Assembly: GCA_037176705.1 (NCBI GenBank)
Contig: CM073898.1
Location: 39,001,488-39,065,487, forward strand
Source of the DNA: Molossus alvarezi
Lineage: Eukaryota > Chordata > Mammalia > Chiroptera > Molossidae
DNA: 64,000 nucleotides
Direction of reading: 5' to 3'
The position numbers and the translations under genes were made by a program. Shown here one piece after another: positions 32,974 to 43,829 of the stretch. The first letter of the stretch is position 1, and each line of letters begins with the position of its first letter. The notes beneath the pieces are model-generated. The model was given only the letters and a program-made list of their open reading frames with translations, was not told the origin of the DNA and did not search any database.

Positions 32974-33221
32974 GCCCTGACCGGTTTGCCCCAGCGTTTA
33001 GAGTGTTGGCCTGTGGATGAGAGAGTCCTGGGTTCGGTTCCTGCTAAGGGCATGTACCTCAGTTGCAGTTTGTCCCTGGCCCCGGTTGGGGTCGTGTGGG
33101 TGGCAACCACTTGATGTGTCTCTCTCACATCAATGTTTCTCTCTCTCTCTCTCTCTTCCTCCCTCCCGTTCTATCTAAAGATGAATGCTAAAATGTCCTC
33201 GGGTGAGGATGAAAAAAAAAA
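32974..33221 (+). mobile_element. Ves SINE (type 1)
   Basis: Full length with 3' hairpin TCCTCGGGTGAGGA. A TTAA microsatellite follows the tail. Confidence 0.9.
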
Positions 33222-33488
33222 TTTAATTAATTAATTAAAGGAAGACAGTTTGAAGGGAAAAACTTCTAATCTGATTCCGAGAAAGGCAAGAGAGCATACA
33301 CTGGTCACTTTGAAAAAGTTTCTCTAGCATGGCTGGTGTTGCTCAGTGGTTTGAGCATCGTCCCATGGACTGAGAGAGGTCCAGGTTCGATTCCCAATCA
33401 GGGCACATGCCTGCATTGCAGGATAGATCCCAGTAGGTGGAGTAAAGGAGGCAGCCAATCAATATTTCTCCCTCACATCAATGTTTCT

Positions 33489-33922
33489 TTATTTTTCTTC
33501 ATTGATTTTTAGAGAGAGAGGAAGGGAGAAAAAGAGATAGAAATACCGCCCTGGTCGGTTTGGCTCAGCGGTTAGAGCGTCCGCCTGCGGTCCGGAGAGG
33601 CCCGGGTTCGGTTCCCGCTAAGGGCATGTACCTCGGTTGCAGTTTGTCCCCGGCCCTGGTTGGTTGTGCGGGTGGCAGCCACTCGATGTGTCCCTTTCAC
33701 ATCGATGTTTCCCTCTCTCTCTCTTCCTCTCTCTCCCTCCCACTCTATCTGTACAAAAAATGGAAAAATGTCCTCGGATGAGGATTAAAAAAAAAAAAGA
33801 GATAGAAATACCAATGAAAGAGAACATCGACTGGCAAGCTTCTGCATTCCCCCCATTGGAGATCGGGCCCACAACCTGGGCATGTGCCCTGACTAGGAAT
33901 CAAACCAGCAAACTCTGGGTGG
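33489..33922 (-). mobile_element. Type-2 Ves SINE, middle shell
   Basis: It is inserted antisense at ATGTTTCT (33481-33488, 33923-33930) and itself split by the Ves at 33548-33797. Confidence 0.8.
33548..33797 (+). mobile_element. Ves SINE (type 1), innermost, young
   Basis: A perfect 15 bp duplication AGAGATAGAAATACC flanks it (33533-33547, 33798-33812). Near-consensus. Confidence 0.93.
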
Positions 33923-34351
33923 ATGTTTCTCTCTCTCCCCCCACTTACTCTCTCTCTGAAAAATCAATGAAAATGTATTTTAATGAAGTCTTTCTCGAAA
34001 GAATCACTGCTAAACTAAGTGTAAAGAGCATCATCCATTCCATTTTATCAAGGAAAATCATCTAAGTAGATTACAGCATCACATTTTAAAATAAGAAGAC
34101 TCAGCTTCCATTCTGTAAATGATACTGTCCAGTAAGCCCAAAATAATTATTTTTAAATAACCTTATAGTAGATACTTTGAATATTTTGATTATATAAAAA
34201 TATTCGAATTTACAAATGAAATATGATGCCTAGAATTTATTTTGAAATCTGAGATTTTATAAAAGGCAATGGATAGAAGTATGAAAGGGCATTTCAAGGT
34301 CTATCGACTTTTGTGTATGTTTGAAATTCTCCATCACAGAAAAGCAAAGAA

Positions 34352-34353
<2 letters not shown>

Positions 34354-34391
<38 letters not shown>
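34354..34391 (+). repeat. AC microsatellite, 19 units
   Basis: Uninterrupted AC dinucleotide run of 38 bp, likely polymorphic. Confidence 0.95.
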
Positions 34392-34395
<4 letters not shown>

Positions 34396-34411
34396 ACAAG
34401 CATATATTCCT

Positions 34412-34647
34412 TTTTTTATCCTCACCCAAGGACCTTTTCGCATTTATCTTCAGATATAGCAAGAGGGAGACAGGGAGGAAGAGAGAGAAACATTGATGCA
34501 AGACACATCAACTGTTTGCCACCCACACGAGCCCGACCGGGGCAAGGGACAAACTGCAACCGAGGTATGGGCCCTTAGTGGAAACTAAATTCAGGACTCT
34601 CTGGTCCGCGAGCTGACGCTCTAACTGCTATGCAAAATCGGCCAGGG
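34412..34647 (-). mobile_element. Ves SINE (type 1)
   Basis: Antisense copy. An imperfect duplication (ACAAGCATATATTC / ACAAGCAGACATTC) flanks it. Confidence 0.89.
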
Positions 34648-34698
34648 CACAAGCAGACATTCTTTACAAAATTAGGTATGGTAAACTATCCCCCAGAT

Positions 34699-34899
34699 TT
34701 TATTTATTTATTTATTTATTTAGAGAAGAAGGGAGAGGAAGAGAGAGACAGAAACATGGATGAGAGAGAACATCGACTGACTGCCTCCTACATGCCTCAC
34801 ACTGGGGATTTAGCCACAATCTAAGCATGTGCCCTAACCAGGAATTGAACCTCTTGGTGCATGGGTCGATGCTCAACCACTGAGCAACACTGGCCAGGC
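34699..34899 (-). mobile_element. Type-2 Ves SINE
   Basis: A perfect 11 bp duplication ATCCCCCAGAT flanks it (34688-34698, 34900-34910). The tail has TTTA repeats. Confidence 0.9.
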
Positions 34900-34990
34900 A
34901 TCCCCCAGATATTAAGTAAAGAAAGCCTCAATTCTTATTTCCAGCTTTTGCTCTAGTCAGCATATTGTTAAACTTCTATTAAAAGCTGGT

Positions 34991-35215
34991 GCCTGGTTGG
35001 CGTAGCTCAGTGGTTGAGCATCAACCCATGTACCAAGAGGTCACCGGTTCAGTTCCTGGTCAGGGCACATACCCAGGTTGTGGGTCGAACCCCCAGTGGG
35101 GGCCATAGAGGAGGCAGCCAATCAATGTTCTCTCTCATCAATGTTTCTATCTCTCTCTCCCTCTCCCTTCCTTTCTCTCTGAAACTCAATAAAGAAAAAA
35201 AAAATTAAAAATAAG
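34991..35215 (+). mobile_element. Type-2 Ves SINE
   Basis: A perfect 11 bp duplication TAAAAGCTGGT flanks it (34980-34990, 35216-35226). Confidence 0.9.
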
Positions 35216-35694
35216 TAAAAGCTGGTATACCAGATAGTCACTGACTTTTAAAATTCCATTAGTTGTCCTAGTCTTCTTTAGTAACACTCTAGTTCATGAT
35301 TTTTAGTGATTTATTTCAAATGAACAAGAATAGGTTAAAATACATAGTATACCTCAATAATACTTTGAAGACTATGAATGTACATCAAAGTAGCTTCAAG
35401 TCAGACTATGAAGAATTAAGAAGGATGCTTACAACACATTTATAGCAACATTAAAGAATGCTTATATTATAATCTTAGGTGCAAAAAGGAACCTGAATTG
35501 TGTATATACATTAATCTGATGTCTAAAATACCTATGTGTGTGTAGAAAAATTCTAGAAGCAAGTTTTTTGAAATGTGTAAAGGATTAAAGAAATTATTAG
35601 GGACTTTGATTTCCTCCTTTACATTTTTCCACATTTTGCAGATTTTCTAGAAAGAAAATCCTTGTATATTTTAAAAATCAAACAAAAATGGCCC

Positions 35695-35894
35695 AGCCGG
35701 TGTGGCTCAGTGGCTTGAGCTTCATCCCATGGACTGAGAGGTCCTGGTTCGATTCCCGGTCAGGGCACATGCCCGGGGTTGTGGGCTTGATCCCAAGTAA
35801 GGGGTGAGCAGAAGGCAGACGATCAATGTATCTCTCTCACATCAATGTTTCTCTCTCCCTCTCTCTAAAAAAATCATTAAAAAATATCAAAAAC
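35695..35894 (+). mobile_element. Type-2 Ves SINE
   Basis: A perfect 15 bp duplication AAACAAAAATGGCCC flanks it (35680-35694, 35895-35909). Confidence 0.9.
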
Positions 35895-35995
35895 AAACAA
35901 AAATGGCCCCACATCAAAACAAATACTAAGGTATGTGACCCCAGTTAAGATCAATTACAAACAACTGTGATATAATGATCATCATAATAATTCTT

Positions 35996-36202
35996 TTTTT
36001 TTTTTTTGATATTTTGTTCAGATAGAGTGGCAGGGAGAGAGAGAGAGAGAGAGAAACATCGAGTGGTTGCCACCCGCACGACCCAACCAGGGCCAGGAAC
36101 AAACTGCAACCGAGGTACCTGCCCTTAGCGGAAACTGAACCCAGGTCTTTCTGGACCACAGGCTGACACCCTAACCGCTGAGCCAAACTGGCCAGGGCCA
36201 TA
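35996..36202 (-). mobile_element. Ves SINE (type 1), early A-tail
   Basis: A 12 bp duplication ATAATAATTCTT flanks it. The A-tail begins after GAACAAAATATC and the 3' hairpin is absent. Confidence 0.9.
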
Positions 36203-36224
36203 ATAATAATTCTTAACATTTAAA

Positions 36225-36345
36225 TGCTCACTATATATCGGGCACTATTTCTAGGGGCTTCATAAGTATTAAGGAATTCAATCCTCACAACAACTTTACA
36301 AGGTACTTACTAAGATTGTCCCTACTTAACAGATGAAACTTTTAA
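36225..36345 (+). mobile_element. MIR fragment
   Basis: Blocks 'gctcactatatatcgggcac', 'caatcctcacaacaacttt' and 'cagatgaaac' follow the MIR order. Confidence 0.65.
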
Positions 36346-36589
36346 GTGTAATTTTAACTACTTTAGAAGTAGAAAACATTTAAGTCTGAATTGCTTTCTC
36401 TGTAAGTCAATTCAGAAGGAATATAATAAAAAAAGTTCCAGAAATATTTTACGTAACAGATCTCAGCAAACTCACTGGCAGAATATCATCATTCTGAATA
36501 TGTCCTAGAATCTGGAATTAGGTTCTCAAATGTAAAACTAGGAAAAGTCTAACAGTAACAAATGTGTCATGTGTAGAAGTAATTATTCT

Positions 36590-36710
36590 GCAAGAGCCAG
36601 ACTATAAACTGTCTTTGGACCTTACGTCTACCACAGCACAATATCCTCAGGGCTTGGTATAATATTTTACACATGGTAGGTGCTTAAGAAATGCCTGCTG
36701 AAGAAAGGAA
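36590..36710 (+). mobile_element. L2 3' end fragment
   Basis: 'ctcagggcttggtataat ... tggtaggtgcttaagaaatg' resembles the L2 3' end. Old. Confidence 0.5.
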
Positions 36711-37479
36711 AGCAGGTGGAAGAATTTAATATTGGGTAGCTGGGGAATTATAGAACCTATCTAATTCAAATAAATGTGACCTGAGTGTAATTTCAATAAA
36801 GTATAACAACATTAGTAGAATTAAAGCTATAACCCAAACAACTGTACTGTATGTCTTATGCCCAGCTGTAAGACAGAGGACAAGTCAAGAGTGGAACTTA
36901 AGGAAAAAGAACAAGAGTTAAACATTTATCTGGGGGTTTGGGCATCTTGTTCATTATCTCTAGGGTATAACTGGGGCTGGACTGGTTGGTAGGTATAATC
37001 CTAAAATGAAGATTACATATACTCATGAAAGTAGCCATGAAGATCCTTAATTTGTTTTATTCTGGCTACATAATTCACCTAAAACTCTTCCTACTATGTT
37101 TTGAATTCCTATTTAGGGTTGACTATAGTCAAAAAATAAGCTGACCAGCTAATATGACTTCTGTTCTATTTAGTAGATGGTTATATTTCTCAAAATAAAT
37201 TGGTATTTCAGTTTCTTGTGATACTAACATAAAATAATGCCTAAGCAACTGGTCAAATCTGTTGCTGCACTCAAAAAAGTCTAGTTGTAAGATATGCAAA
37301 GATAATCAGATCTAGGAATGTGGAAATAACATATTACTCTTTGAAATCATATCTAGGGACAACTGGCCTTCTGAGACATCTCCAGCTGGGAAAAATAACT
37401 ACAATAAAATATTCATAAATGTAAACATAAACGCAACTTTATTCATCAATCCATTTAAATAAAAGAATATTGGGAATAC

Positions 37480-37624
37480 CTTCGGAAAGCTCACTAGTTC
37501 TGGATATCTGTTCCAACTCCCAGCCAAGATGTAATGATTCATCCATGCTTTGTTTCTGTGCCATTTCCAAAGTCATATTTTCTTCCATTAATTCTTCAAT
37601 CTTTTTTCTATCCATATCACGTTC
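37480..37624 (-). CDS. CCDC88A: Girdin window exon 7 (coiled coil)
   Basis: This exon has 145 nt, about residues 397-445, ERDMDRKKIEELMEENMTLE to ISRTSELSE plus one base (phase 1). The acceptor is unusual: a good C/T tract is followed by CCAATAAAAAAG|GAA, so the AG follows a run of A rather than pyrimidines. The donor is GAAG|GTATTC. The join to the next exon gives Ala-Pro-Gln as in other mammals. Confidence 0.95.
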
Positions 37625-38195
37625 CTTTTTTATTGGCAGGGAGTAGGGAGAGGAAAGAAAGCTAAGAAACAGTACAATTTCAAGCTAACATTACATTACT
37701 TACAACTTTTATTTACCAGAAACTGAGTAATATGCGAATACATTCTGAGTTGCTTAAAATTTTCAGTTTAAAGACAATAACCAGTTATTATAATTACTAC
37801 TGGTCATTATAGTAATCCAGTGTCTGATATCCTTTTCAAGTGAGATTTGGGGACACTAAAAACTCTTCTTCGTAGTCAATATATTGATTTAGTAATATAA
37901 CAAAAGATTCTGACCCAATGCCAAATAGTCTTATTTCTGTATTTTAAAGGCATGTTTACACAGTAGCTTATTAGTTTTTTAAAAAATACAAGACAAAATA
38001 AATAATACCCATCTATAACAAAAGCCAAAATTTCTACTACTCCTGTGTTCATACAAAATTGGAAGCAATAAATTTATTTAGCTAATCTCTTCTTTGCTAG
38101 AGCATCTAGGACACTAACCATCCTTTGTCATTACAGGGAAATCAGATGAATCTTTTCCTTAAAGGTCATGTAATTGATCTACCAACAATACTTAC
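37625..38195 (-). other. Intron, 571 bp, repeat-free
   Basis: It is AT-rich unique sequence. I see no mobile element or RNA gene. Confidence 0.8.
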
Positions 38196-38342
38196 CATTT
38201 CCATATCATGCAGTTTAGCCTTTAGTTGTAAATTTTCTTTTTCTAATTCATGTAATTTATCAGAACGAGCTCGAGTTCCTTCTAACTGGTCTTCCAACAT
38301 GGTTTTTGTTTCTAATAAAACTTGATTGTCTTCTTTTAATTC
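38196..38342 (-). CDS. CCDC88A: Girdin window exon 6 (coiled coil)
   Basis: This exon has 147 nt, 49 codons, about residues 348-396, [20 protein letters not shown] to LHDMEM. Acceptor TTATAG|GAA, donor ATG|GTAAGT, phase 0. Leucine-rich heptads with the LEKEN signature, repeated many times further on in girdin, are visible ([13 protein letters not shown]). An intron of only 571 bp separates it from the next exon. Confidence 0.96.
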
Positions 38343-39747
38343 CTATAAACATTTCAAATAGGATTTATTTATTACAAATATGTTACTGTCTATTAATTTT
38401 TAGTTCTAAAACATAAAAATTGATTGTAAAATAAGACATTAATCTGCCTTTATCAATAGTTCTATGCATAAAAATAGAGTTGATATTTTCTTGGGGCTTT
38501 ACTCCCCACCCCACCCCAATTTAAGCTGTTATGCAAACAAAATACTCAGTATTTCTATTAAATAAGTAATACTACTATAATTTCACATAACACTGTCAGA
38601 ATATATTTAAATCCCTTAATCACAAGCATAAAAAACTAACTAGTAAATAGTCTTCCAGACATTTAAGACACAAATCTCCATAGAATCAGGGCTTAATTTA
38701 TTTGCCGAAATAAATTTAAAGAATTCTTACCACTTAAACTGTAGCTTTCATGAAGGGTTTGGGGTTTTTGAATAAAATTCCAAGACTTGAACTAATACTC
38801 ACATAAATCATAAACCAAGGCTCTATCAATAAATATTACATAAACATCTTGAAAACATGTTTAATATCCCTACATCTGTTTTGAAGACATATGTTCACAA
38901 ATCTATCTTGCTAAGTTTTATGTCTGCAGTTTATAAACTAACTTCAAGAGAAAGTATATTAAAACTGTGGCTTTCATAAGGATCCCTTAACAGTGCCATG
39001 CATACATTAGTTTAAAAATTGGCAACGAATTAATATGCACCTTATCTTTGTATTCTATTGGGTCTATTTTTGACAACTTTCAGGCTCAAATGTTATAATA
39101 TTTTCACTTAAATTTTACATACTCCTTCCTTCTTATCCCCATGATAAACATGACCAAAGTCTCCACTGTTTGTAGACAATGAAGAAATTAACTAAGAAAA
39201 AAGGATGCAAATGCAAGGATTATCAAATTCTTGCTGTCAGTGTCAAACTCAACTTCATGCAACATTGTATGGCAATCATTCAGTAGGGAAAAATGTTTCT
39301 TTTATTTGTTTATGATTTGTTAAGAAAGAGAGCTTACAAGCCGGTGTTGCACAACCAAGTGCCTTCACTGATCCTAATTTAGCATTCTGAGTTGAGAATG
39401 GATCAGCAATATGTTTGTTTTCACTTCTAGGAACAAATGTAAAATTATTAGAGAGATACTGTATTTTGACTATGATGGAAGGACTTGAAAAATCTGCTCT
39501 ACCTATAAAGCTAAATAAAGGAATGAAAAAAGAGCCCCAAAGTGTTAAATAAAATTAATAATGTCCAAATATCCCTTTTAAAAATTCTAAGCAATATGCT
39601 GATCTATCATAAAATAAACATCTAAAAGTTTAGTTTGCTAAAAATTTCAAGAGTTCCATTCATTTATTAAATGCATTTTTATTGCATTTTGAAAATCATA
39701 ACTTTTAAAGAAAATAAATTGTGAAAGGTTTAAATTATACAACATAC
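38343..39747 (-). other. Intron, 1.4 kb, repeat-free
   Basis: No SINE or other recognisable element occurs in 1405 bp, which is unusual against the window average of about one SINE per kilobase. Confidence 0.8.
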
Positions 39748-39906
39748 CTCAACTCTTGCTTTATAAAATTCAATATCATGTAGCCTCTCTTTATATCTAC
39801 TGACTTCACTTTCAAGCTTATCAACTCGGATTGCCTTCTCTCGAAGTGCATCTAATTCATCTCGGTACATTCTCGCAGAACGAGCATCCAAAAGCAAATT
39901 CATGTT
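39748..39906 (-). CDS. CCDC88A: Girdin window exon 5 (coiled coil)
   Basis: This exon has 159 nt, 53 codons, about residues 295-347, from [18 protein letters not shown] to IEFYKARVE. Acceptor TGTTTAG|AAC, donor GAG|GTATGT, phase 0 at both ends. The [19 protein letters not shown] stretch is shared by CCDC88 and Hook-type proteins just after the first coiled-coil block. The frame is open. Confidence 0.96.
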
Positions 39907-40080
39907 CTAAACACAAATAAATGTTAATATTTTAAATATTGTATTTTCAAACTGAAGTCCTTGGTTGCACGACTTGATGAATCTACTAAAATACCAATAC
40001 ATTATATTCTGTAAAAGTATGAATCTGTGTTATGTAAATTATTCCTCCATTAAGCTATTTTTTAAAATGAGGATAATATA

Positions 40081-40350
40081 GCCCTAGCTAGTGTGTCTCA
40101 GTGGTTAGAATGTTGGCCCAAGTAAAGAAGGGTCATGGGTTCGATTCCCAAACAATGGCATGTACCTGGATTATAGGTTCAATCCCCAACCCTAATTGGG
40201 GCACATGTTGGAGGCAATCAATCAAAGTGTCCCTCTCACATAAATGTTTCTCTCTCTCTCCTGCCCCTCCCTTCCACTCTCTCCTAAAAAAAAAAAATTA
40301 CTGGAAAAAATATCCTGAGGTGAGGATTACCAAAAAAATAAATAAATAAA
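40081..40350 (+). mobile_element. Ves SINE, older form
   Basis: Full-length layout with diverged head and TATCCTGAGGTGAGGAT hairpin. AAAT-repeat tail. Confidence 0.86.
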
Positions 40351-40364
40351 TAAAAATGGGGAGA

Positions 40365-40570
40365 ACCTAGCTGGTGTGGCTTGGTGGTTGAGCGGCAACC
40401 CATGCACCAAGAGGTCACTGGTTCAATTCCTGGCTGGGGTACATGGCTGGGTCATGGGCCCAATCCCCAGTGTGGGGCATGCAGGAGGCAGCCAATCGAT
40501 GTTCTCTCTCACTGATATCTCTATCTCTCTCCCTCTTTCTTCCTCTCTCTTTAAAAATCAATTTTAAAAA
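40365..40570 (+). mobile_element. Type-2 Ves SINE
   Basis: Head CTAGCTGGTGTGGCTTGG, tail AAAAATCAATTTTAAAAAG. Confidence 0.86.
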
Positions 40571-41025
40571 GTATATATATATTTTAAAAAGGGAAGATAT
40601 AAAGCCTTTTGTTAAATCAAAAATAAAAAGTATTTTAAACATATGTTTATATATAAATATGCAGTTATATTTATATACAAATTTTTATATAATGTTCCAT
40701 ATCTGGAATGTAAAAAACATTCAGGATGTTTTAAAATAAGTTCACCTTTACCTCACATAACAATTTGCAATTACTTTAAGATTATAACAAAGTTAACTTT
40801 AAAATACAGGATAGTAAAAACATAAGAGGCAAATCATATTACTTAAGTTAACCATTAGTTTAGAGAAATAATGGTTCTATTCAGATATGCTGTAACATAC
40901 TAAAATTCTGATTTTTTAATGCTTCCAAGTAAATGATTAGTGTATATGATTATTGCATATCTTAATACCATTTGAGACAAATACTAATATTCAAAAAAAA
41001 CCTTCTCATAGTCCTTAGTCCTTTA

Positions 41026-41770
41026 TAATGGTAGTTATCAAAGTGTGATCCAGGGACATCTGTGGTTTCCTGAAACCCTTTCAGGGCGTTCAAGAGGTCA
41101 AAATTAGCCCTGGCCGGTTTGGCTCAGCGGTTAGAGCCTCGGCCTGCGGTCCTGAGAGACCCGGGTTCGGTTCCCGCTAAGGGCCCATACCTTGGTTGCA
41201 GTTTGTCCCCGGCCCTGGTTGGTTGTGCGGGTGGCAACCACTTGATGGGTTCCTTTCACATCGATGTTTCTCTCTCTCTCTGTTCCTCTCTCTCCCTCCC
41301 ACTCTACCTGAACAAAAAATGGAAAAATGTCCTCGGGTGAGGATAAAAAAAAAAAGAGGTCAAAATTATTTTCATAATAATTCTAAAACATTATTTTCTC
41401 TTTTCACTCTCATTCTCTTAGGAGGACACAGAAGAATTTTCCAAAGACTACATGGCATGTGGTATCTTAACAGAATAAATACAGAAATAGATTCAAGAAT
41501 CTAGTAATCTTCAATTAAGCCAGGCATTAAAGAGATGTGCAAAAATGTAAGAGTACCATTCTAATTTTTGTTTTGTTTTGTAAAATAATAACTACTTAGT
41601 TAAAATATGAATTTTATGTTAACATGAAATGGAATGAGTATAATTTAATAAATTAATATTTTTAAAAGTTTTAATTTCTAATATGATAAATACCAGTAAA
41701 TATAATCTTCACTAATTTTTAAGAGTGGAAGAGAGCCTCAAGACCAAAAAGATAGAAAACCACTATTTTG
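41026..41770 (+). mobile_element. Charlie-type hAT element, split by a SINE
   Basis: Left part 'gtagttatcaaagtgtgatcc ... cctttcagggcgttcaagagg' and right part 'aaaattattttcataataat ... agaccaaaaagatagaaaacc' keep the order of the non-autonomous Charlie elements, with degraded CAGTGGTTCTC ends. The Ves at 41107 interrupts it. Confidence 0.75.
41107..41353 (+). mobile_element. Ves SINE (type 1), young
   Basis: A perfect 15 bp duplication AAGAGGTCAAAATTA flanks it (41092-41106, 41354-41368). Confidence 0.93.
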
Positions 41771-42037
41771 GAGGGAACATTGATAAAAAAAAAATCCTGC
41801 TACCAAGCAGTGAAAGAACAGCCACATCATATCTAGAAATAAAGATTATGATGTCCAGTCTTATACATCTAGTAAAGTCCAAAAAAAGAGAGAGAGAGAA
41901 TAGAAAGGTCCCAGTTTACGATCCTGCAAATGCAGTATATAATAGCAGGCTAGGGAAAGAAAATTGTCCAGCCTTACTCCAATCCATACCAATGAAAACA
42001 AAACATTATGGAGTGATTAAAAGAAGTAAAATCTTTT

Positions 42038-42243
42038 TCTTAAATCCTCACCCGAGGACATTTTTCCATTTATTTACAGAGTAGGAGGGAGAGAGAGAGA
42101 GAGACATCAATGTGAGAGACACACATCGACTGGTTGCCTCCTCCATGACCCTGACCAGGGCCGGGGCCAAACAGCAACTGAGGCACATGCCTGTAGCGGT
42201 CCATGGGCTGGTGCTCTGACGGCTGAGCCAAACTGGCCAGGGC
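42038..42243 (-). mobile_element. Ves SINE (type 1) with internal deletion
   Basis: About 25 bp of the head is missing around GTAGCGGTCCATGG. Flanks AGAAGTAAAATC / AGAAGTAAATTC. Confidence 0.86.
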
Positions 42244-42380
42244 AGAAGTAAATTCTTAAACAAATCTTAGTTCAATATGAAAAGAAACACAAAGTTTTAT
42301 TAAAAATTAAACTTTAAAAGATAAAAAGTTTTTATCTTATTTAATAGGAAAAGAATGAAAAATTAAAAAGCATTCTGTCA

Positions 42381-42626
42381 GCCCTGGCTGGTTTGGCTCA
42401 GTGGTTAGAGTGTCAGCCTGCGGTTCAGAGAGACCCGGGTTCGGTTCCCGCTAAGGGCACGTACCTCGGTAGCAGTTTGTCCCTGGCCCTGGTTGGGTTG
42501 TGCGGGTGGCAGCCACTCGATGTGTCCCTTTCATGTCGATGTTTCTCTCTCTCTCTCTCCCTCTCCCCTCCCCCACTCCCTATCTGAACAAAAAATGAAA
42601 AAATGCCCTCAGGTGAGGATAAAGAA
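42381..42626 (+). mobile_element. Ves SINE (type 1), young
   Basis: A perfect 16 bp duplication AAAAAGCATTCTGTCA flanks it (42365-42380, 42627-42642). Confidence 0.93.
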
Positions 42627-43005
42627 AAAAAGCATTCTGTCATATATAAGTTAACATAAAGCATCATCAGAGAGTAGAGACCTAGGGAGATATATATAAG
42701 CAACCACAATTTACAGTAGAGTTCTTCCAGCTTCTAAGCCCACAGAAGCCAAAAACATAAAAAAGAGAAACTTGGAACTGTCCTAGTCCTACGAGGCTCC
42801 TTTGAATCTTAGCAAAATTTAAACAGCACTGATACAGAAAAGAGTCCAAAGACCAGATTTCTAGTTTGAGAAAAACAATGGAAAAGTCATCAGATCTCTT
42901 GAAGTAACCTCATAAAGCATTAAGGTAAAAGTTATAAATTATAAGGAGAAAAATCAATTTCCAATCACTCAGTGGTCCTATGTAATAAAAGTTCCAGGTA
43001 CAAAC

Positions 43006-43087
43006 CTCTTGCTGCAGTCTTTTTAGTTCTATTTCCATTTGCTCAAGTTCTTGTTTACAGTCCAGCAACTGTTCAGTCTTTTCCTCC
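43006..43087 (-). CDS. CCDC88A: Girdin window exon 4 (coiled coil)
   Basis: This is the smallest exon here: 82 nt, one base plus 27 codons, about residues 268-294, EEKTEQLLDCKQELEQ to LKRLQQE. The acceptor is CATTTAAG|GG and the donor is GAG|GTTTGT. The heptad pattern of Leu/Met/Ile with charged residues marks it as coiled coil. It sits between two of the larger introns of the window (about 8.1 kb upstream, 3.1 kb downstream). Confidence 0.95.
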
Positions 43088-43829
43088 CTTAAATGAAAAC
43101 AAACAAACAAACAAAACCCACACATTTATTAAAGAATAAGCTTACTGCTTTAAAAAATGATCATTGTCATCTCCATTAATAAAAATTCTCATTACTAAAA
43201 TGTATAGTTGAACACAGTATTGGCCATGATTCCAACCCAGGGGAAAAAGACATCAAAATGGATTTTCGGAATTTATATGGTTAGATATCATAAATAAAAC
43301 TCACCCTGAAGTTCTCCAAAGACAAACCTCAATGATTAAAATCCTCATAGTTCCTAAGGTAGTTCCTCTCCATCTTTCCTGACATCTCCCATTCCCACTC
43401 TCCTTTCTACTTTTCCCTCTCTGCATAGTCAAAGACAAATAAACTGGATGACTTTTTATGCAATATAATACTATCTGGCTCTGAGACTTCTAAGGGTCTC
43501 CAAACTACATTCAAAATTCACAATGACCTAAAGGAAATTATACACTGCCACACAGATACCTATAATCTTTACAACTCTTATTAGTTCTTCCCTGAAGCCT
43601 AAATTTCTCCTAATTTTTTTTCCACTTTACTTCTAATCCCCATTTTCTATCTCTCCTTCATAGCCAGCCTCCTCAAAGTCAAGTCTCTACTCTCTATCTA
43701 TACTTTCAACCTTGTGCTATTTAGTAACAAAAGATAAATATTCGCTGTGGAAAACAATCTGCTGATGACATCTCTCACACCCATACATTTCTAAAAAACC
43801 ATTAATTTATTTTAGCACGTCCAATGAAT

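Larger units (their letters stand above)
33326..33970 (+). mobile_element. Type-2 Ves SINE, outer shell of a nest
   Basis: The head and body run to 33488. The tail (ATGTTTCTCTCTCTCC ... AAATCAATGAAAATG) resumes at 33923. Confidence 0.8.
32515..37479 (-). other. Intron, 5.0 kb, dense SINE cluster
   Basis: Nine SINEs and an AC microsatellite lie between 32692 and 36202. MIR and L2-like pieces follow. 36710-37479 and 35227-35679 hold nothing I can name. Confidence 0.8.
39907..43005 (-). other. Intron, 3.1 kb
   Basis: It holds five SINEs and a Charlie-type hAT element split by one of them. 40571-41025 and 42643-43005 are unassigned. Confidence 0.8.

Noticed and set aside
32610..33128. 172-codon minus frame
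   Set aside because: It is made of two Ves SINEs read through. Many frames of this kind (starting MAQRLE... or similar) are SINE translations.
39300..39480. Possible conserved non-coding element in the repeat-free intron
   Set aside because: It is free of repeats, but conservation cannot be judged from one sequence.
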